A DNA stretch of 64,000 bases from SVFI01 sp045588655 (GTDB lineage Bacteria > Bacillota > Clostridia > Lachnospirales > Lachnospiraceae): positions 133,654 to 197,653 of the forward strand of contig JAZNEP010000035.1 of NCBI GenBank assembly GCA_045588655.1, written 5' to 3'. Within the stretch, counting starts at the first letter, position 1; each line of letters opens with the position of its first letter. The notes below the pieces were generated by a model that searched no databases, was not told the DNA's origin, and saw nothing but the letters and a program-made list of their open reading frames with translations. The translations under genes were made by a program, and so were the position numbers. Of the stretch, positions 44,512 to 53,592 are shown piece by piece.

Positions 44512-45429
44512 TTAGTTCTCCTGACGATGAAGATGTATAATCATAAAAATTGCAATAATAAGAAATGGTAATATACCAATGATACCGGTTGGAGCAGGTC
44601 CGACAAACGGATTTCCACCGTCTCTTGTAAAATAAATTCCGATGGCTGCAATACTATTCATAGCACCATGACCTAGAACGGCCGGTATACAACTTTGTGT
44701 CTTTAAAGAAACAAAGGATAAGAAAACACCAATTACGGTACAGAATCCGCACATTGCAGCAATTCCAGCGTATGGGAAGCCTGGATAGTTAATTCCGTAA
44801 TTATGTCCGATGATGGTGAGTGGAGCATGCCATAATCCCCATATAATGCCATTTACTAGAAGCATAGGTATAAGCGGAAGTTTTTGAGACATCTTTGGAA
44901 GTAAGTAACCTCGCCATCCCCATTCTTCGCCAAAACAAGTGATAAAATTTAAAATCGGACCTAAAAGTAACGCTTGTATTCCTTGTATAAGCAGTAGTGT
45001 TGATAAGGACATCGGAAGCGTATCAACAGTTGTTCCGGTGGCTTCCAATGTAGCCAGCATATAACCGCAATTTGGATCAAACGATTGTGGATATATGACA
45101 AAATATAGAATAGAACCAAGAAGTGTCAAAAGTCCCGGTCCAAAATATGCCAATAAGTAGAATTTAATATGATTCTTGAAATGCGGGCGAAGCCATGCAT
45201 TTTTAAAACCTTCTTTGGTGACTAATCTGGTCAAAAGTGTTCCGAGCGCCGGAAAAAACATAGCAGCTGCTACAAGAAGTTGTAGCATGGCAGCCGGTAC
45301 AGTTTGAATATTCTGGCTATTATTTAATGGATAAATAACCAAAACACAATATAAAATTGTCAGGATAAAAGTAATACATAAATAGATAATAATTCGTTTT
45401 GTTTCAAGTTTTGCATTTGTGTTATTCAT
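44512..45429 (-). CDS. CPBP (CAAX-like) intramembrane protease family protein
   Basis: 305 residues from the ATG at 45429 with a GGGGAA site. About eight membrane helices; the Abi/CPBP motifs are EEWGWRGYLLPKM (EExxxR, about residue 180), LWHAPL (FxxxH-like) and GHGAMNSIAA. Such proteins include prenyl-protein proteases and bacteriocin self-immunity proteins; which applies cannot be told. Confidence 0.88.
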   Translation of the reverse strand: MNNTNAKLETKRIIIYLCITFILTILYCVLVIYPLNNSQNIQTVPAAMLQLLVAAAMFFPALGTLLTRLVTKEGFKNAWLRPHFKNHIKFYLLAYFGPGLLTLLGSILYFVIYPQSFDPNCGYMLATLEATGTTVDTLPMSLSTLLLIQGIQALLLGPILNFITCFGEEWGWRGYLLPKMSQKLPLIPMLLVNGIIWGLWHAPLTIIGHNYGINYPGFPYAGIAAMCGFCTVIGVFLSFVSLKTQSCIPAVLGHGAMNSIAAIGIYFTRDGGNPFVGPAPTGIIGILPFLIIAIFMIIHLHRQEN

Positions 45430-45445
45430 AGGAATTCCCCGCTTT

Positions 45446-45757
45446 CTATTTATATTTAACAGCGGTACCGTAAGCAATTACTTCTGCTGCACCCTGCATG
45501 ACAGAAGATGACCCGTAACGCATATTAATAATTGCATCAGCCCCAAGTTTTTCGGCTTCGTCAACCATACGTTTTACAGCAATTTGGCGTGCTGTGTTTA
45601 GCATACTGGTATAACTTTCAATTTCTCCGCCGACCAGCGTTTTCATGCTGGCCATAAAATCTCTTCCGATGTTCTTGGAATAAACAACGGTTCCTTTTAC
45701 GATATCTAAAACTTCGAATTCTTTTCCTGGTATATAATCAATATTTACTAGCTTCAT
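45446..45757 (-). CDS. YbjQ/UPF0145 family protein
   Basis: 103 residues from the ATG at 45757 (GGAGGAG just upstream, inside the merR 3' end). Family marks: YIPGKEFEVLDIVKGTVVYSKNIGRDF, MVDEAEKLGADAIINMRYGSSSV and AEVIAYGTAV. It is a small pentameric domain of uncertain function, sometimes called heavy-metal-binding by sequence only. It overlaps the merR gene by 20 bases. Confidence 0.9.
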   Translation of the reverse strand: MKLVNIDYIPGKEFEVLDIVKGTVVYSKNIGRDFMASMKTLVGGEIESYTSMLNTARQIAVKRMVDEAEKLGADAIINMRYGSSSVMQGAAEVIAYGTAVKYK

Positions 45758-46373
45758 CTTCTTCTCCTCCGTCAATCTGTTTCATTCGTTCTTTTAAGGC
45801 AAACAATACCCCAACAATTATAGCAGATGGAAATGATAAAAACAATAAAAGTAATATAAGTGGTATAGAGTCCACTGTAGATGCCCAAAGCAATAGGATG
45901 ATTGTAAAAATCATCATAATAATCATAAATCCGGCGGCTATAATTGGGGCGCTTTTTTTCTTATCGACAGCTTTAATGTTCACAAATCTCACTCCTTCCT
46001 GTTCTTTTTGCTGCATGATGAAAAGATACTTTTCTGCATCCAAAGTAGAAAAATGTTCGTTACTTGCTTCAAGGCTAGCACATATCGTTTTCTTTTCGTC
46101 TAGATTATCCTGTTCTTGTTCCAAAAAGATAATATGATTTTTCATACAATCATCTAAGGTAAGGATACCTTGTTGAAGTTTAAGGATTTCTTCGATTGGA
46201 ATTGATAATTGCCTCAGTAATTTGATTTTTTGTAGCATTGCAACGTCCGCATCAGAATATTCTCGATATCCGTTTTCCGCATTTCGCTCCGGAGTCAGAA
46301 GACCTTTGTCCTCATAAAAACGAATATTTTTTTTTGTGATTCCAACGAGCTCTTCTACTTTGTTGATACGCAT
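45738..46373 (-). CDS. MerR-family regulator with C-terminal membrane helices
   Basis: 211 residues. The N-terminal winged helix is standard (EELVGITKKNIRFYEDKGLLTPERNAENGYREYSDADV), then the dimerisation coiled coil to about residue 115. The region RFVNIKAVDKKKSAP leads into two adjacent hydrophobic helices (about 141-165 and 170-192), so the protein should be tethered to the membrane. I see no metal-binding Cys pair. It controls its own promoter, judged from the operator, and probably the YbjQ and CPBP genes that follow. Confidence 0.9.
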   Translation of the reverse strand: MRINKVEELVGITKKNIRFYEDKGLLTPERNAENGYREYSDADVAMLQKIKLLRQLSIPIEEILKLQQGILTLDDCMKNHIIFLEQEQDNLDEKKTICASLEASNEHFSTLDAEKYLFIMQQKEQEGVRFVNIKAVDKKKSAPIIAAGFMIIMMIFTIILLLWASTVDSIPLILLLLFLSFPSAIIVGVLFALKERMKQIDGGEEDEASKY

Positions 46374-46424
46374 TGTGGTTTGTCCTTTCTGCTAAATGTG
46401 CGTTTTTTTCTGCCTTATGGAGTG

Positions 46425-46455
46425 ATAATAAACCTTCCATAAGGTGGAAGGTCAA
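46425..46455 (-). promoter_or_regulatory. MerR-type promoter and operator
   Basis: On the minus strand: TTGACC (46455-46450), 19-base spacer, TATTAT (46430-46425). The spacer holds the palindrome ACCTTCC-7-GGAAGGT (46432-46438, 46446-46452). A 19-base spacer with a centred dyad is the hallmark of MerR-activated promoters. Confidence 0.9.
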
Positions 46456-46479
46456 TAGATTTTAGAAATTTTTTTAGAA

Positions 46480-46514
46480 AAAAGACTGTTGTAATATAAA
46501 TACAACAGTCTTTT
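46480..46514. terminator. Terminator after the chemotaxis receptor gene
   Basis: AAAAGACTGTTGTA (46480-46493) pairs perfectly with TACAACAGTCTTTT (46501-46514), 7-base loop; the minus strand continues with TTCTAAAAAAA and the + strand with ACG, so it serves the receptor gene. Confidence 0.85.
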
Positions 46515-46544
46515 ACGATATTTCTTGTGATTTTAAGAAAACAT

Positions 46545-48260
46545 TTATTCATCATAAGTTGATGTATCTAATAATTGGAATTGTTCTACTAAGGATTTTA
46601 AGCTCTGTGACTGAGCAGAAAGTTCCTGGCTTGTCGCAGCAGATTCTTCTGCAGCTGCAGAGTTGTCCTGAACTACGTCTGCAATCTGTTCAATACCGAT
46701 ACGAACCTGTCCCATAGTATCAGCCTGTTCTTTTGAACGTTTACTTGTCTCTTGAGAGGCTTCAGCCAAAAGATGGATTCCTTCAATTACTTCTTCTAAG
46801 GCTGCGATTGTTTTTGTTGTAATGTCATTACCAATTTGTACTTCTTCTAACGATTTATCTATTAATGTTTTGGTATTTACTGCGGACTGTGCACTATCGG
46901 TTGCTAATTTGCCAATCTGATCTGCAACAACTGCAAATCCACGTCCTGCTTCACCTGCTCTTGCGGCCTCTATGGATGCATTTAGTGAAAGAAGATTTGT
47001 CTGTGAAGCTATATCTTCTATTTCACCGATAATACTTTCAATTTCTTTCGATGTATTGGTAATGCGTTCCATTGCTTCGGCAAGTAACTGGATTTCTTTA
47101 TTGCTTTGTTCTGCCACATTTGCATACTGATGTGCGGTATTATAAGCTTCTAGTTCTTTTTTTGCACTATCTTCTGCGACTACGGTTAGATTTTCGATGG
47201 TAGCAGCTAATTCTTGTACTGCACCGGCTTGACTGGTTGCACCTTCGGCTAATGTCTGAGCACTTTCAGCCAATTGCTGGGAACCAAATGAAACGCCTTC
47301 TGCATCTTCATCAATTTTACGCATTGTTTTACTTAGTGCGATTTCGATATTGGCAATGGCATCTCTGATTTCAACGAAATCACCATAAAATTCTACGGTT
47401 GGTTGCACTGAAAAATTACCGCTACCAATCTCCTGCAGTCCCCATCGAATACAATCCACATACTCTTTCAATTTTGCAACTGCGGTATTGAAATCATTGG
47501 CTATTTCACCAAATTCATTTTGTTCGGCAATATGAATATCTACATTAAGTTCACCTTTCGCTAATTGATTCGCAGCTTTCTTGAGTTGCTCAAGAGATTG
47601 AGAAATATCTTTTGCAGTCATGGCCGCAAATCTCATTGCAATTATGATCGTTACCAAAATCAGTACAATAACTACAATAATCAGTACGATACTGTATAAA
47701 TTTAGATTTGCGGAAACTTTATCGCCCATTTCCACATTCATGGCCAACAACTGTTCTGCGGCATCAATGACAGCATTTATATACGTAGCACCTTCTGATT
47801 GTAAAAGTGCATAGGCTGCTTCATCCTCGTGTTTGCGTCCAAGCTCAATGACTTTTTCGCGTACATCATGATAGGATGCCTGATTTGTCTGCATGATATC
47901 GACCAATGCCTGTTCTTCAGAAGTTTCTAATTTATGTACAAATTCCTGAAAATAGAAATTAATCAGTTCATCTGTTTCAGCCAATTCTTTCTCTTTTGCG
48001 GCTACTAAAGAATCATCATCTAAATCAATAATATCTCTGACTAATATGCGTTCTTTATTCAGGCAAGTGGTATAATGACCTATATCGCCCTGTATAAAAC
48101 CGTTTAACTCCAAGGCTTTTCCAAAACGTAAATCCAGAGCAAAAATAAAAATAACACTTATGATACTTGCAATACTTGACAGTGCAACAACATAAATAAA
48201 ACTTTGAAGCATTCGTCGTCTCATATTTTCATTTCTAAGTTTTTCCATTCGCTTTTTCAT
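46545..48260 (-). CDS. Methyl-accepting chemotaxis protein
   Basis: 571 residues from the ATG at 48260 (GGGGTG site). Membrane helix 1 (about 15-37), an extracellular four-helix-bundle sensor (about 40-185), helix 2 (about 190-212), HAMP, then the signalling domain with the hairpin tip IEDIASQTNLLSLNASIEAARAGEAGRGFAVVADQIGKLA. No CheR-binding pentapeptide is visible at the C-terminus (DTSTYDE). A flagellated or chemosensory lifestyle is implied, though no flagellar genes are in the window. Confidence 0.95.
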   Translation of the reverse strand: MKKRMEKLRNENMRRRMLQSFIYVVALSSIASIISVIFIFALDLRFGKALELNGFIQGDIGHYTTCLNKERILVRDIIDLDDDSLVAAKEKELAETDELINFYFQEFVHKLETSEEQALVDIMQTNQASYHDVREKVIELGRKHEDEAAYALLQSEGATYINAVIDAAEQLLAMNVEMGDKVSANLNLYSIVLIIVVIVLILVTIIIAMRFAAMTAKDISQSLEQLKKAANQLAKGELNVDIHIAEQNEFGEIANDFNTAVAKLKEYVDCIRWGLQEIGSGNFSVQPTVEFYGDFVEIRDAIANIEIALSKTMRKIDEDAEGVSFGSQQLAESAQTLAEGATSQAGAVQELAATIENLTVVAEDSAKKELEAYNTAHQYANVAEQSNKEIQLLAEAMERITNTSKEIESIIGEIEDIASQTNLLSLNASIEAARAGEAGRGFAVVADQIGKLATDSAQSAVNTKTLIDKSLEEVQIGNDITTKTIAALEEVIEGIHLLAEASQETSKRSKEQADTMGQVRIGIEQIADVVQDNSAAAEESAATSQELSAQSQSLKSLVEQFQLLDTSTYDE

Positions 48261-48306
48261 AGAGCAACACCCCTTTTGTGACTGTATATTTAGAATTATA
48301 TTGTTA

Positions 48307-48335
48307 ATTATAACATTTTTGCAGACATATGTCAT
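48307..48335 (-). promoter_or_regulatory. Promoter of the chemotaxis receptor gene
   Basis: On the minus strand: ATGACA (48335-48330), 17-base spacer, TATAAT (48312-48307) with an extended TG. It is a sigma-A type signal; I see no sigma-D (TAAA-N15-GCCGATAA) element. Confidence 0.7.
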
Positions 48336-48390
48336 TAGTTGTATATACAAATTTCACAATATAATCTAAAAAAATGTTAATATATTATGA

Positions 48391-48420
48391 ATGCCCGTAA
48401 ACAATGTGCTTACGGGCATT
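48391..48420. terminator. Hairpin downstream of lysA
   Basis: ATGCCCGTAA (48391-48400) pairs with TTACGGGCAT (48410-48419). It is GC-rich and stable but followed by only a weak T run on the minus strand, so termination may be partial. Confidence 0.6.
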
Positions 48421-48456
48421 TGGGGATATCGTATTTAATCTTATTATCTTAACATA

Positions 48457-49719
48457 TTACATATCATACTCTGACAGAATTCGATCTGCTAATTCTTCGT
48501 GAGTCAGTTTTTTCTTGGCGGTAATGAGCTCACCCTGATATATGAGATATTCGGCCGGCAATGGTCTTAAGTTGTACTCAGAAGCCATAGAACGACAATA
48601 TGCACCTGCATTCATAATGGCCAGATAATCACCGATTCGAATTTCAGGAAGTTCTCTTTGTTTAGCAAAACAGTCACCGGATTCGCAGGTGTTTCCATAT
48701 ACATCATATACCATTTTTTCGCCCTGAGGGTTACTCAGATTTACTACATGGTGATACGCATCATAAAGTACCGGACGAATTAAATGAGGGAATCCGGAAT
48801 CTGTACCTACAATCAGACGCCCTTTATTGTTTTTTACGGTATTTACTTGTACTATCATACAACCGCTATCGGCCACAGTAAACTTACCAGGCTCGAAATA
48901 CATCTTTAACTTCTTACCATAACGGTCACAGAATTGAGAAAAAAGTTCGACTGCTTTTTGTCCGAACTGCTCATAGTCAATTTCTATCTCATCCGGTGTA
49001 TAAGGTACTTTAAATCCACCACCAAAATCTACAAACTCTAAATCCGGAAAATCTTGAGGATTAATGATTCCTAACAGATTTTGCATACTTTGAAATACTT
49101 TGCCGGTATCGGATATACCACTACCGGTATGTTCATGAAGTCCTATAATTTTAATATTGTTTTCTTTCGCGATAGCTACCGCTTTCGGAACATCCTCCAG
49201 TAAAATACCAAATTTGCTTAAAGCTCCGGCGGTTGCTACATTAGCAGTTTCTCCTGCTACGACATCCGGATTAATTCTCAAACAAACTTCTGATCCGTGA
49301 TAGTAATGACCATAAGTTTCTAATCTGGACAGCGAATCAATGTTAAACAAAACGCCCTGTTCTTTTACGACTTCCATCTCTTTGTCAGTCATATTATTGG
49401 CCGTAAAAAGAATATTTTTGCTATCAAATCCAATTTTCTTTGCCAAAATCACTTCTGCAGGACTTACAGTGTCTAAACAGAAACCACAATCTTTCATGAT
49501 TTTTAACATACGCGGATTAAAATTCGCTTTCATAGCGTAAAAAAGTCTTACATTTTCCCAAGGAAAGCTTGCTTTCAATCTATTGTACTTTTTAATAATA
49601 TAATCCATATCGTACACATAAAAAGGTGTTTGTGCATTTTCTGAAATCTCCTGTAGCTTCAAGGACTGCATACAATAATCTGTTCCATTATAATAAACTG
49701 AGTTTTCAAATTCTTTCAT
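48457..49719 (-). CDS. lysA: Diaminopimelate decarboxylase-type PLP enzyme (LysA)
   Basis: 420 residues from the ATG at 49719 (GGAGGA site). Fold III PLP enzyme: Lys in FYAMKANFNPRML (about residue 56), HTGSGI, the Gly-rich phosphate loop FVDFGGGFKVPY, EPGKF and CESGDCFAKQREL. The ESGD..A motif and EPG support diaminopimelate to lysine; a carboxynorspermidine decarboxylase is the main alternative. No riboswitch is visible in the short upstream region. Confidence 0.85.
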   Translation of the reverse strand: MKEFENSVYYNGTDYCMQSLKLQEISENAQTPFYVYDMDYIIKKYNRLKASFPWENVRLFYAMKANFNPRMLKIMKDCGFCLDTVSPAEVILAKKIGFDSKNILFTANNMTDKEMEVVKEQGVLFNIDSLSRLETYGHYYHGSEVCLRINPDVVAGETANVATAGALSKFGILLEDVPKAVAIAKENNIKIIGLHEHTGSGISDTGKVFQSMQNLLGIINPQDFPDLEFVDFGGGFKVPYTPDEIEIDYEQFGQKAVELFSQFCDRYGKKLKMYFEPGKFTVADSGCMIVQVNTVKNNKGRLIVGTDSGFPHLIRPVLYDAYHHVVNLSNPQGEKMVYDVYGNTCESGDCFAKQRELPEIRIGDYLAIMNAGAYCRSMASEYNLRPLPAEYLIYQGELITAKKKLTHEELADRILSEYDM

Positions 49720-49743
49720 ATTTATCCTCCAAGTATAAGTTCT

Positions 49744-49781
49744 GAACAGTTTCATTTTATCAATATAGAACAGTTTGTCAA
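49744..49781 (-). promoter_or_regulatory. lysA promoter with repeated 9-mer
   Basis: On the minus strand: TTGACA (49781-49776), 16-base spacer, TAAAAT (49759-49754). GAACAGTTT occurs twice in direct orientation on the + strand (49744-49752 and 49768-49776), 24 bases apart, flanking the -10; a possible operator. Confidence 0.5.
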
Positions 49782-49800
49782 TAAAATCTGCTTGATTCTT

Positions 49801-50166
49801 TTACTTTTTATCTCTATATGCATATCCAAAGTGAATGGGAGGAGCCGTTACTGAAAGATATACAAATTCACTATCGCTATCATTCTCTAATCCATGAACA
49901 TCCTGATCTTCAAAACGTACAACATCTCCTGCATGAAATTCCATTTTTTTATCATTTGCAAGAAGCAATTTTCCACTTCCCTTAGTAGCATACCATATTT
50001 GTTCAGATGTATCGTGAATATGTCGTGGTTGACATGCGCCTGCTTCTAAATGAACTTCTGTTATTGTAACTCTTTTGCTGCTTGAATTATCTGAATTTAA
50101 TAACTGTCTGGATATAACGCCAGGATTTACAAATTCTTTTATGGTATCTGATTTAATATATTCCAT
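49801..50166 (-). CDS. Cupin-domain protein
   Basis: 121 residues, one cupin barrel. Motif 1 is QPRHIHDTSEQIWYATKGSGKLLL (H-x-H and Glu metal ligands) and motif 2 is HAGDVVRFEDQDVHGLEN (His). It may bind a metal; no substrate is evident. GAAAGGAG precedes the ATG. It lies between lysA and a membrane protein gene on the same strand. Confidence 0.85.
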   Translation of the reverse strand: MEYIKSDTIKEFVNPGVISRQLLNSDNSSSKRVTITEVHLEAGACQPRHIHDTSEQIWYATKGSGKLLLANDKKMEFHAGDVVRFEDQDVHGLENDSDSEFVYLSVTAPPIHFGYAYRDKK

Positions 50167-50206
50167 ATGTGCGCTCCTTTCAAAAGGTATCTTTCGTGCT
50201 AAAATA

Positions 50207-50842
50207 TTATAGTAGATTGATTATACCAATAAGTCCAAACATTCCAAGACCAAGACTTGGCATACATATTCCCGGTAAATCATAGAAGATATCATACTTT
50301 ACAAATCGCAACAAAATACCAATAATCATGAACACGATAGGATTGAGTAACACGCAGAAAAACGGAACTGCTATTTTACCATTGATAATTGCAATTATAA
50401 CAAGTATTGTTGTGGCTAGAGTAAGTATAAAATAGAAAAGAACAAATGGAATCTTTATTGTGCTAAACATTTTATCTATTATTGCAACTGCCTGCTCTTT
50501 ATCCGTGCTGTTTTTATATACAACAGGTATGAGACAGAGAAACGTATGAATAAAAAAACCGCCCATAGAACCTACAAATGTAACTGGTTTAAGAATCATT
50601 TCGATAGTTCCACCTATCTGCTCACTGAGAGACCAGAGACCCATGGCGTATAGTGGTACTGCTATCATTACAATAAAGATGGACGCCTTGAAACGCCATT
50701 CACTCATGTTGTCCCAATGACTGTCTACAATTCCATTTTTCCCAAGTTTTTTGTTGTTTTTACCTTTTAAATCTAAAAGCATATCTGCTGTTGCACAAAG
50801 AATTCCGCCAATTAAACCTAAAAACGATAATGTCATATGCAT
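50207..50842 (-). CDS. Polytopic membrane protein, unknown (DUF6796-like)
   Basis: 211 residues from the ATG at 50842 (GGAGGA eight bases upstream). Six to seven hydrophobic helices; conserved-looking features are GGILCATADMLLDLKGK and SHWDNMSEWRFKASIF near the N-terminus. The resemblance to DUF6796 is from memory and not certain. It is followed on the same strand by the cupin gene and lies just after the nucleosidase gene. Confidence 0.7.
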   Translation of the reverse strand: MHMTLSFLGLIGGILCATADMLLDLKGKNNKKLGKNGIVDSHWDNMSEWRFKASIFIVMIAVPLYAMGLWSLSEQIGGTIEMILKPVTFVGSMGGFFIHTFLCLIPVVYKNSTDKEQAVAIIDKMFSTIKIPFVLFYFILTLATTILVIIAIINGKIAVPFFCVLLNPIVFMIIGILLRFVKYDIFYDLPGICMPSLGLGMFGLIGIINLL

Positions 50843-50866
50843 ATCTTTATCCTCCAATTGTAGTTA

Positions 50867-51559
50867 CTATAAATATTGAATTTCTGCTAACAATGCCACC
50901 GTAATATCTCTTGCTATGATAGAAGCCTTTTCACAGTTCTCCTCGAAAAATTCTGAACCACTGTGTGTTTCGGTATCTGTAACACTTCTGATAGAAATAA
51001 ACGGTATATTATTAACATAACATACATGAGCAATACTTGCTGTTTCCATATCTACAGTTAAAGGGGCAAACTGCTCATTAATCTTTTGGCGTCCATCCTC
51101 TGTTATAAACGCTTCACCGGTTACCATTCGTCCCCAAAATACATTATAAGTTCGTTCCAACTTTTCAACGGCTTTTTTTGACATATTTAACAACTTAGGG
51201 TCAGCCTTGAAATATACCGTTTCTAACCATGGATGAAAATCTGTTAATATCTCAGCATCGACATCATGATACGCAACCTCTGTAGAAACAACCGTATCAA
51301 ATATATCAAGTTCTGAATTCATTCCACCTGCAGTACCTGCATTGATAATGCTATCTACATGATATGTATCAATTAATATTTGTGTTGCAATAGCAGCATT
51401 AACTTTACATACACCAGAAAATAAAGCAACAACTTCTACACCATGGATTGTTCCTTCGTAAAATTTCAGCATTGCTTTCTTGGATATTTTACACCCTTCT
51501 ATGATTGGCAAAAAAGGTGCTAACTCTGTATCTCCTGCACATATTATACCGACTCTCAT
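50867..51559 (-). CDS. mtnN: 5'-methylthioadenosine/S-adenosylhomocysteine nucleosidase
   Basis: 230 residues. It cleaves MTA and SAH to adenine and the thioribose sugars. Marks: MRVGIICAGDTELAPFL, the INAGTAGGMN phosphate/ribose loop, VDMETASIAHVC (Glu of substrate binding) and ISIRSVTDTE with the catalytic Asp (about 201). The GAGGAGG site precedes the ATG. Confidence 0.93.
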   Translation of the reverse strand: MRVGIICAGDTELAPFLPIIEGCKISKKAMLKFYEGTIHGVEVVALFSGVCKVNAAIATQILIDTYHVDSIINAGTAGGMNSELDIFDTVVSTEVAYHDVDAEILTDFHPWLETVYFKADPKLLNMSKKAVEKLERTYNVFWGRMVTGEAFITEDGRQKINEQFAPLTVDMETASIAHVCYVNNIPFISIRSVTDTETHSGSEFFEENCEKASIIARDITVALLAEIQYL

Positions 51560-51749
51560 GATTGACGCCTCCTCATATTTTTTATCATACTCTGACTAAT
51601 AAATGTTTTATCTTCCGGAATCATTAGTAAAATTTAGTTTTCTATACTATTTAACCACATCTTCCTCATTCAACGCAATCAGTATCTATATTTTCTTTAC
51701 CTACAATGTGTCTTGTGATCGCATTATAGCAAAAATAATTAACTATCCC

Positions 51750-51793
51750 TAAAAAAAGACTCCCTAAGCTCTATGTCGAGCTTAAGGAGTCTC
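51750..51793 (-). terminator. Terminator of the GGGtGRT operon
   Basis: AGACTCC-AAGCTC pairs with GAGCTT-GGAGTCT around TATGTC; on the minus strand it runs into seven T residues. The strength of the hairpin fits a highly expressed transcript. Confidence 0.92.
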
Positions 51794-51822
51794 TGTAATA
51801 ATTCATATTTAGTTGCTTTTGA

Positions 51823-52833
51823 CTAGAATTTACCAGCTGTAGCAGCTTCTTCGATAGAAACTGCAACTGCAACAGTCATACCAACCATTGGGTTGTTACC
51901 TGCACCGATAAGACCCATCATTTCTACGTGAGCCGGTACAGATGAAGAACCTGCAAACTGTGCATCTGAGTGCATACGTCCCATAGTATCTGTCATACCA
52001 TAAGAAGCAGGACCTGCAGCCATGTTATCCGGATGAAGTGTACGTCCTGTACCACCACCGGAAGCTACTGAGAAGTATTTCTTGCCCTGTTCAAGACATT
52101 CTTTTTTGTATGTTCCTGCAACCGGATGCTGGAAACGTGTTGGGTTTGTAGAGTTACCTGTGATAGATACGTCTACTCCTTCTTTGTGCATGATAGCTAC
52201 ACCTTCACAAACATCATTTGCACCGTAGCAGTTAACTTTTGCACGAAGACCTTCAGAGTATGATTTTCTGTAAACTTCTTTTACAGTATTTGTATATGGA
52301 TCGTACTCTGTTTCTACGAATGTAAATCCGTTGATACGAGAGATAATCTGAGCAGCATCTTTTCCAAGACCGTTTAAGATAACACGTAATGGTTTCTTAC
52401 GAACTTTGTTTGCTTTCTCTGCGATACCGATAGCACCTTCAGCAGCTGCGAATGACTCGTGACCTGCTAAGAATGCGAAACATTCTGTTTCTTCTTCTAA
52501 TAACATTTTTCCAAGGTTACCATGTCCAAGACCTACTTTACGTGTGTCTGCAACAGAACCTGGGATACAGAAAGCCTGAAGACCTTCACCGATTGCTGCA
52601 GCAGCATCAGCTGCGCGTCTGCAGTCTTTTTTGATTGCGATTGCTGCACCTGTGATGTAAGCCCAGCAAGCATTTTCGAAACAAATTGGCTGGATACCTT
52701 TTACCTGATCGTAAACATTAAGTCCAGCGTCTTTTGTGATTTTTTCAGCTTCTTCAAGAGAAGCGATTCCATAATTGTTTAATACCGCATTGATCTGGTC
52801 AATACGTCTTTCATATGATTCAAATAAAGCCAT
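51823..52833 (-). CDS. GGGtGRT protein (conserved, unknown)
   Basis: 336 residues, soluble, rich in Ala and Gly. It contains the name-giving ASGGGTGRTLHPDNMAAGPASYGMTDTMGRMHSDAQFAGSSSVP region (about residues 256-300). Cysteines at CFENACW, DCRRAAD, FCIPG, ECFAFLAG, NCYGANDVCEG and KECLEQ could bind a metal or cluster. It is cotranscribed with the NifU-like gene upstream, a pairing seen widely in Clostridia. No reaction is known to me. Confidence 0.88.
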   Translation of the reverse strand: MALFESYERRIDQINAVLNNYGIASLEEAEKITKDAGLNVYDQVKGIQPICFENACWAYITGAAIAIKKDCRRAADAAAAIGEGLQAFCIPGSVADTRKVGLGHGNLGKMLLEEETECFAFLAGHESFAAAEGAIGIAEKANKVRKKPLRVILNGLGKDAAQIISRINGFTFVETEYDPYTNTVKEVYRKSYSEGLRAKVNCYGANDVCEGVAIMHKEGVDVSITGNSTNPTRFQHPVAGTYKKECLEQGKKYFSVASGGGTGRTLHPDNMAAGPASYGMTDTMGRMHSDAQFAGSSSVPAHVEMMGLIGAGNNPMVGMTVAVAVSIEEAATAGKF

Positions 52834-52851
52834 TATAGTTTCCTCCTTCTC

Positions 52852-53556
52852 TTATTTCACTTCTTCGTCTGTTCTTGGATCGATAATCTTAACAGCATCA
52901 GCTACACGACCATACTGTCCGCAAGCCTTTTCATAAGCTGTGTTAGGGTCATCACCTTTTTTGATGAAGTCTGTCATCTTACCAAGGCTGACAAATTTAT
53001 ATCCGATAATCTGATCATCAGCATCAAGAGCGATACCTGTAACATAACCTTCTGCCATTTCAAGGTAACGAGGACCTTTAGCAAGTGTTCCGTACATAGT
53101 ACCAACCTGTGAACGAAGTCCTTTTCCTAAATCTTCAAGACCTGCTCCTACCGGAAGTCCGTCTTCTGAGAATGCAGACTGTGTACGACCGTAAACAATC
53201 TGTAAGAATAATTCTCTCATAGCTGTATTGATAGCATCACAAACCAAGTCTGTGTTTAATGCTTCAAGAACAGTTCTTCCTGGTAAAATTTCAGATGCCA
53301 TAGCAGCTGAGTGAGTCATACCTGAACATCCGATTGTCTCGATCAGGGCTTCCTGGATAACTCCTTCTTTAACATTTAAAGATAATTTGCAGGCACCCTG
53401 CTGTGGTGCACACCAACCGATACCGTGTGTGAAACCTGAAATATCTTTTACTTCTTTTGCTTTCACCCATTTAGCTTCTTCTGGGATAGGAGCACAACCG
53501 TGATTCACGCCCTGTGCTACTGGACACATTTCTTCCACTTCTCTTGAATAAATCAT
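52852..53556 (-). CDS. NifU/IscU-like iron-sulfur scaffold homologue
   Basis: 234 residues from the ATG at 53556 (AAAGGAGA site). The IscU-like fold is suggested by CKLSLNVKEGVIQEALIETIGCSGMTHSAAMASEILPGRTVLEAL, with further cysteines in MCPVAQGVNHGCAPIP and GWCAPQQGAC. The C-terminal half (about 130-234) is an additional domain not in IscU. Partner of the downstream GGGtGRT gene; together they may build or use a cluster, which is inference. Confidence 0.85.
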   Translation of the reverse strand: MIYSREVEEMCPVAQGVNHGCAPIPEEAKWVKAKEVKDISGFTHGIGWCAPQQGACKLSLNVKEGVIQEALIETIGCSGMTHSAAMASEILPGRTVLEALNTDLVCDAINTAMRELFLQIVYGRTQSAFSEDGLPVGAGLEDLGKGLRSQVGTMYGTLAKGPRYLEMAEGYVTGIALDADDQIIGYKFVSLGKMTDFIKKGDDPNTAYEKACGQYGRVADAVKIIDPRTDEEVK

Positions 53557-53592
53557 GTGAAATCTCCTTTCAAAATGTAATTTATATTGTGG

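Noticed and set aside
48420..49801. Lysine riboswitch upstream of lysA.
   Set aside because: Only about 80 bases separate lysA from the cupin gene, too little for the L-box, and no conserved core is seen.
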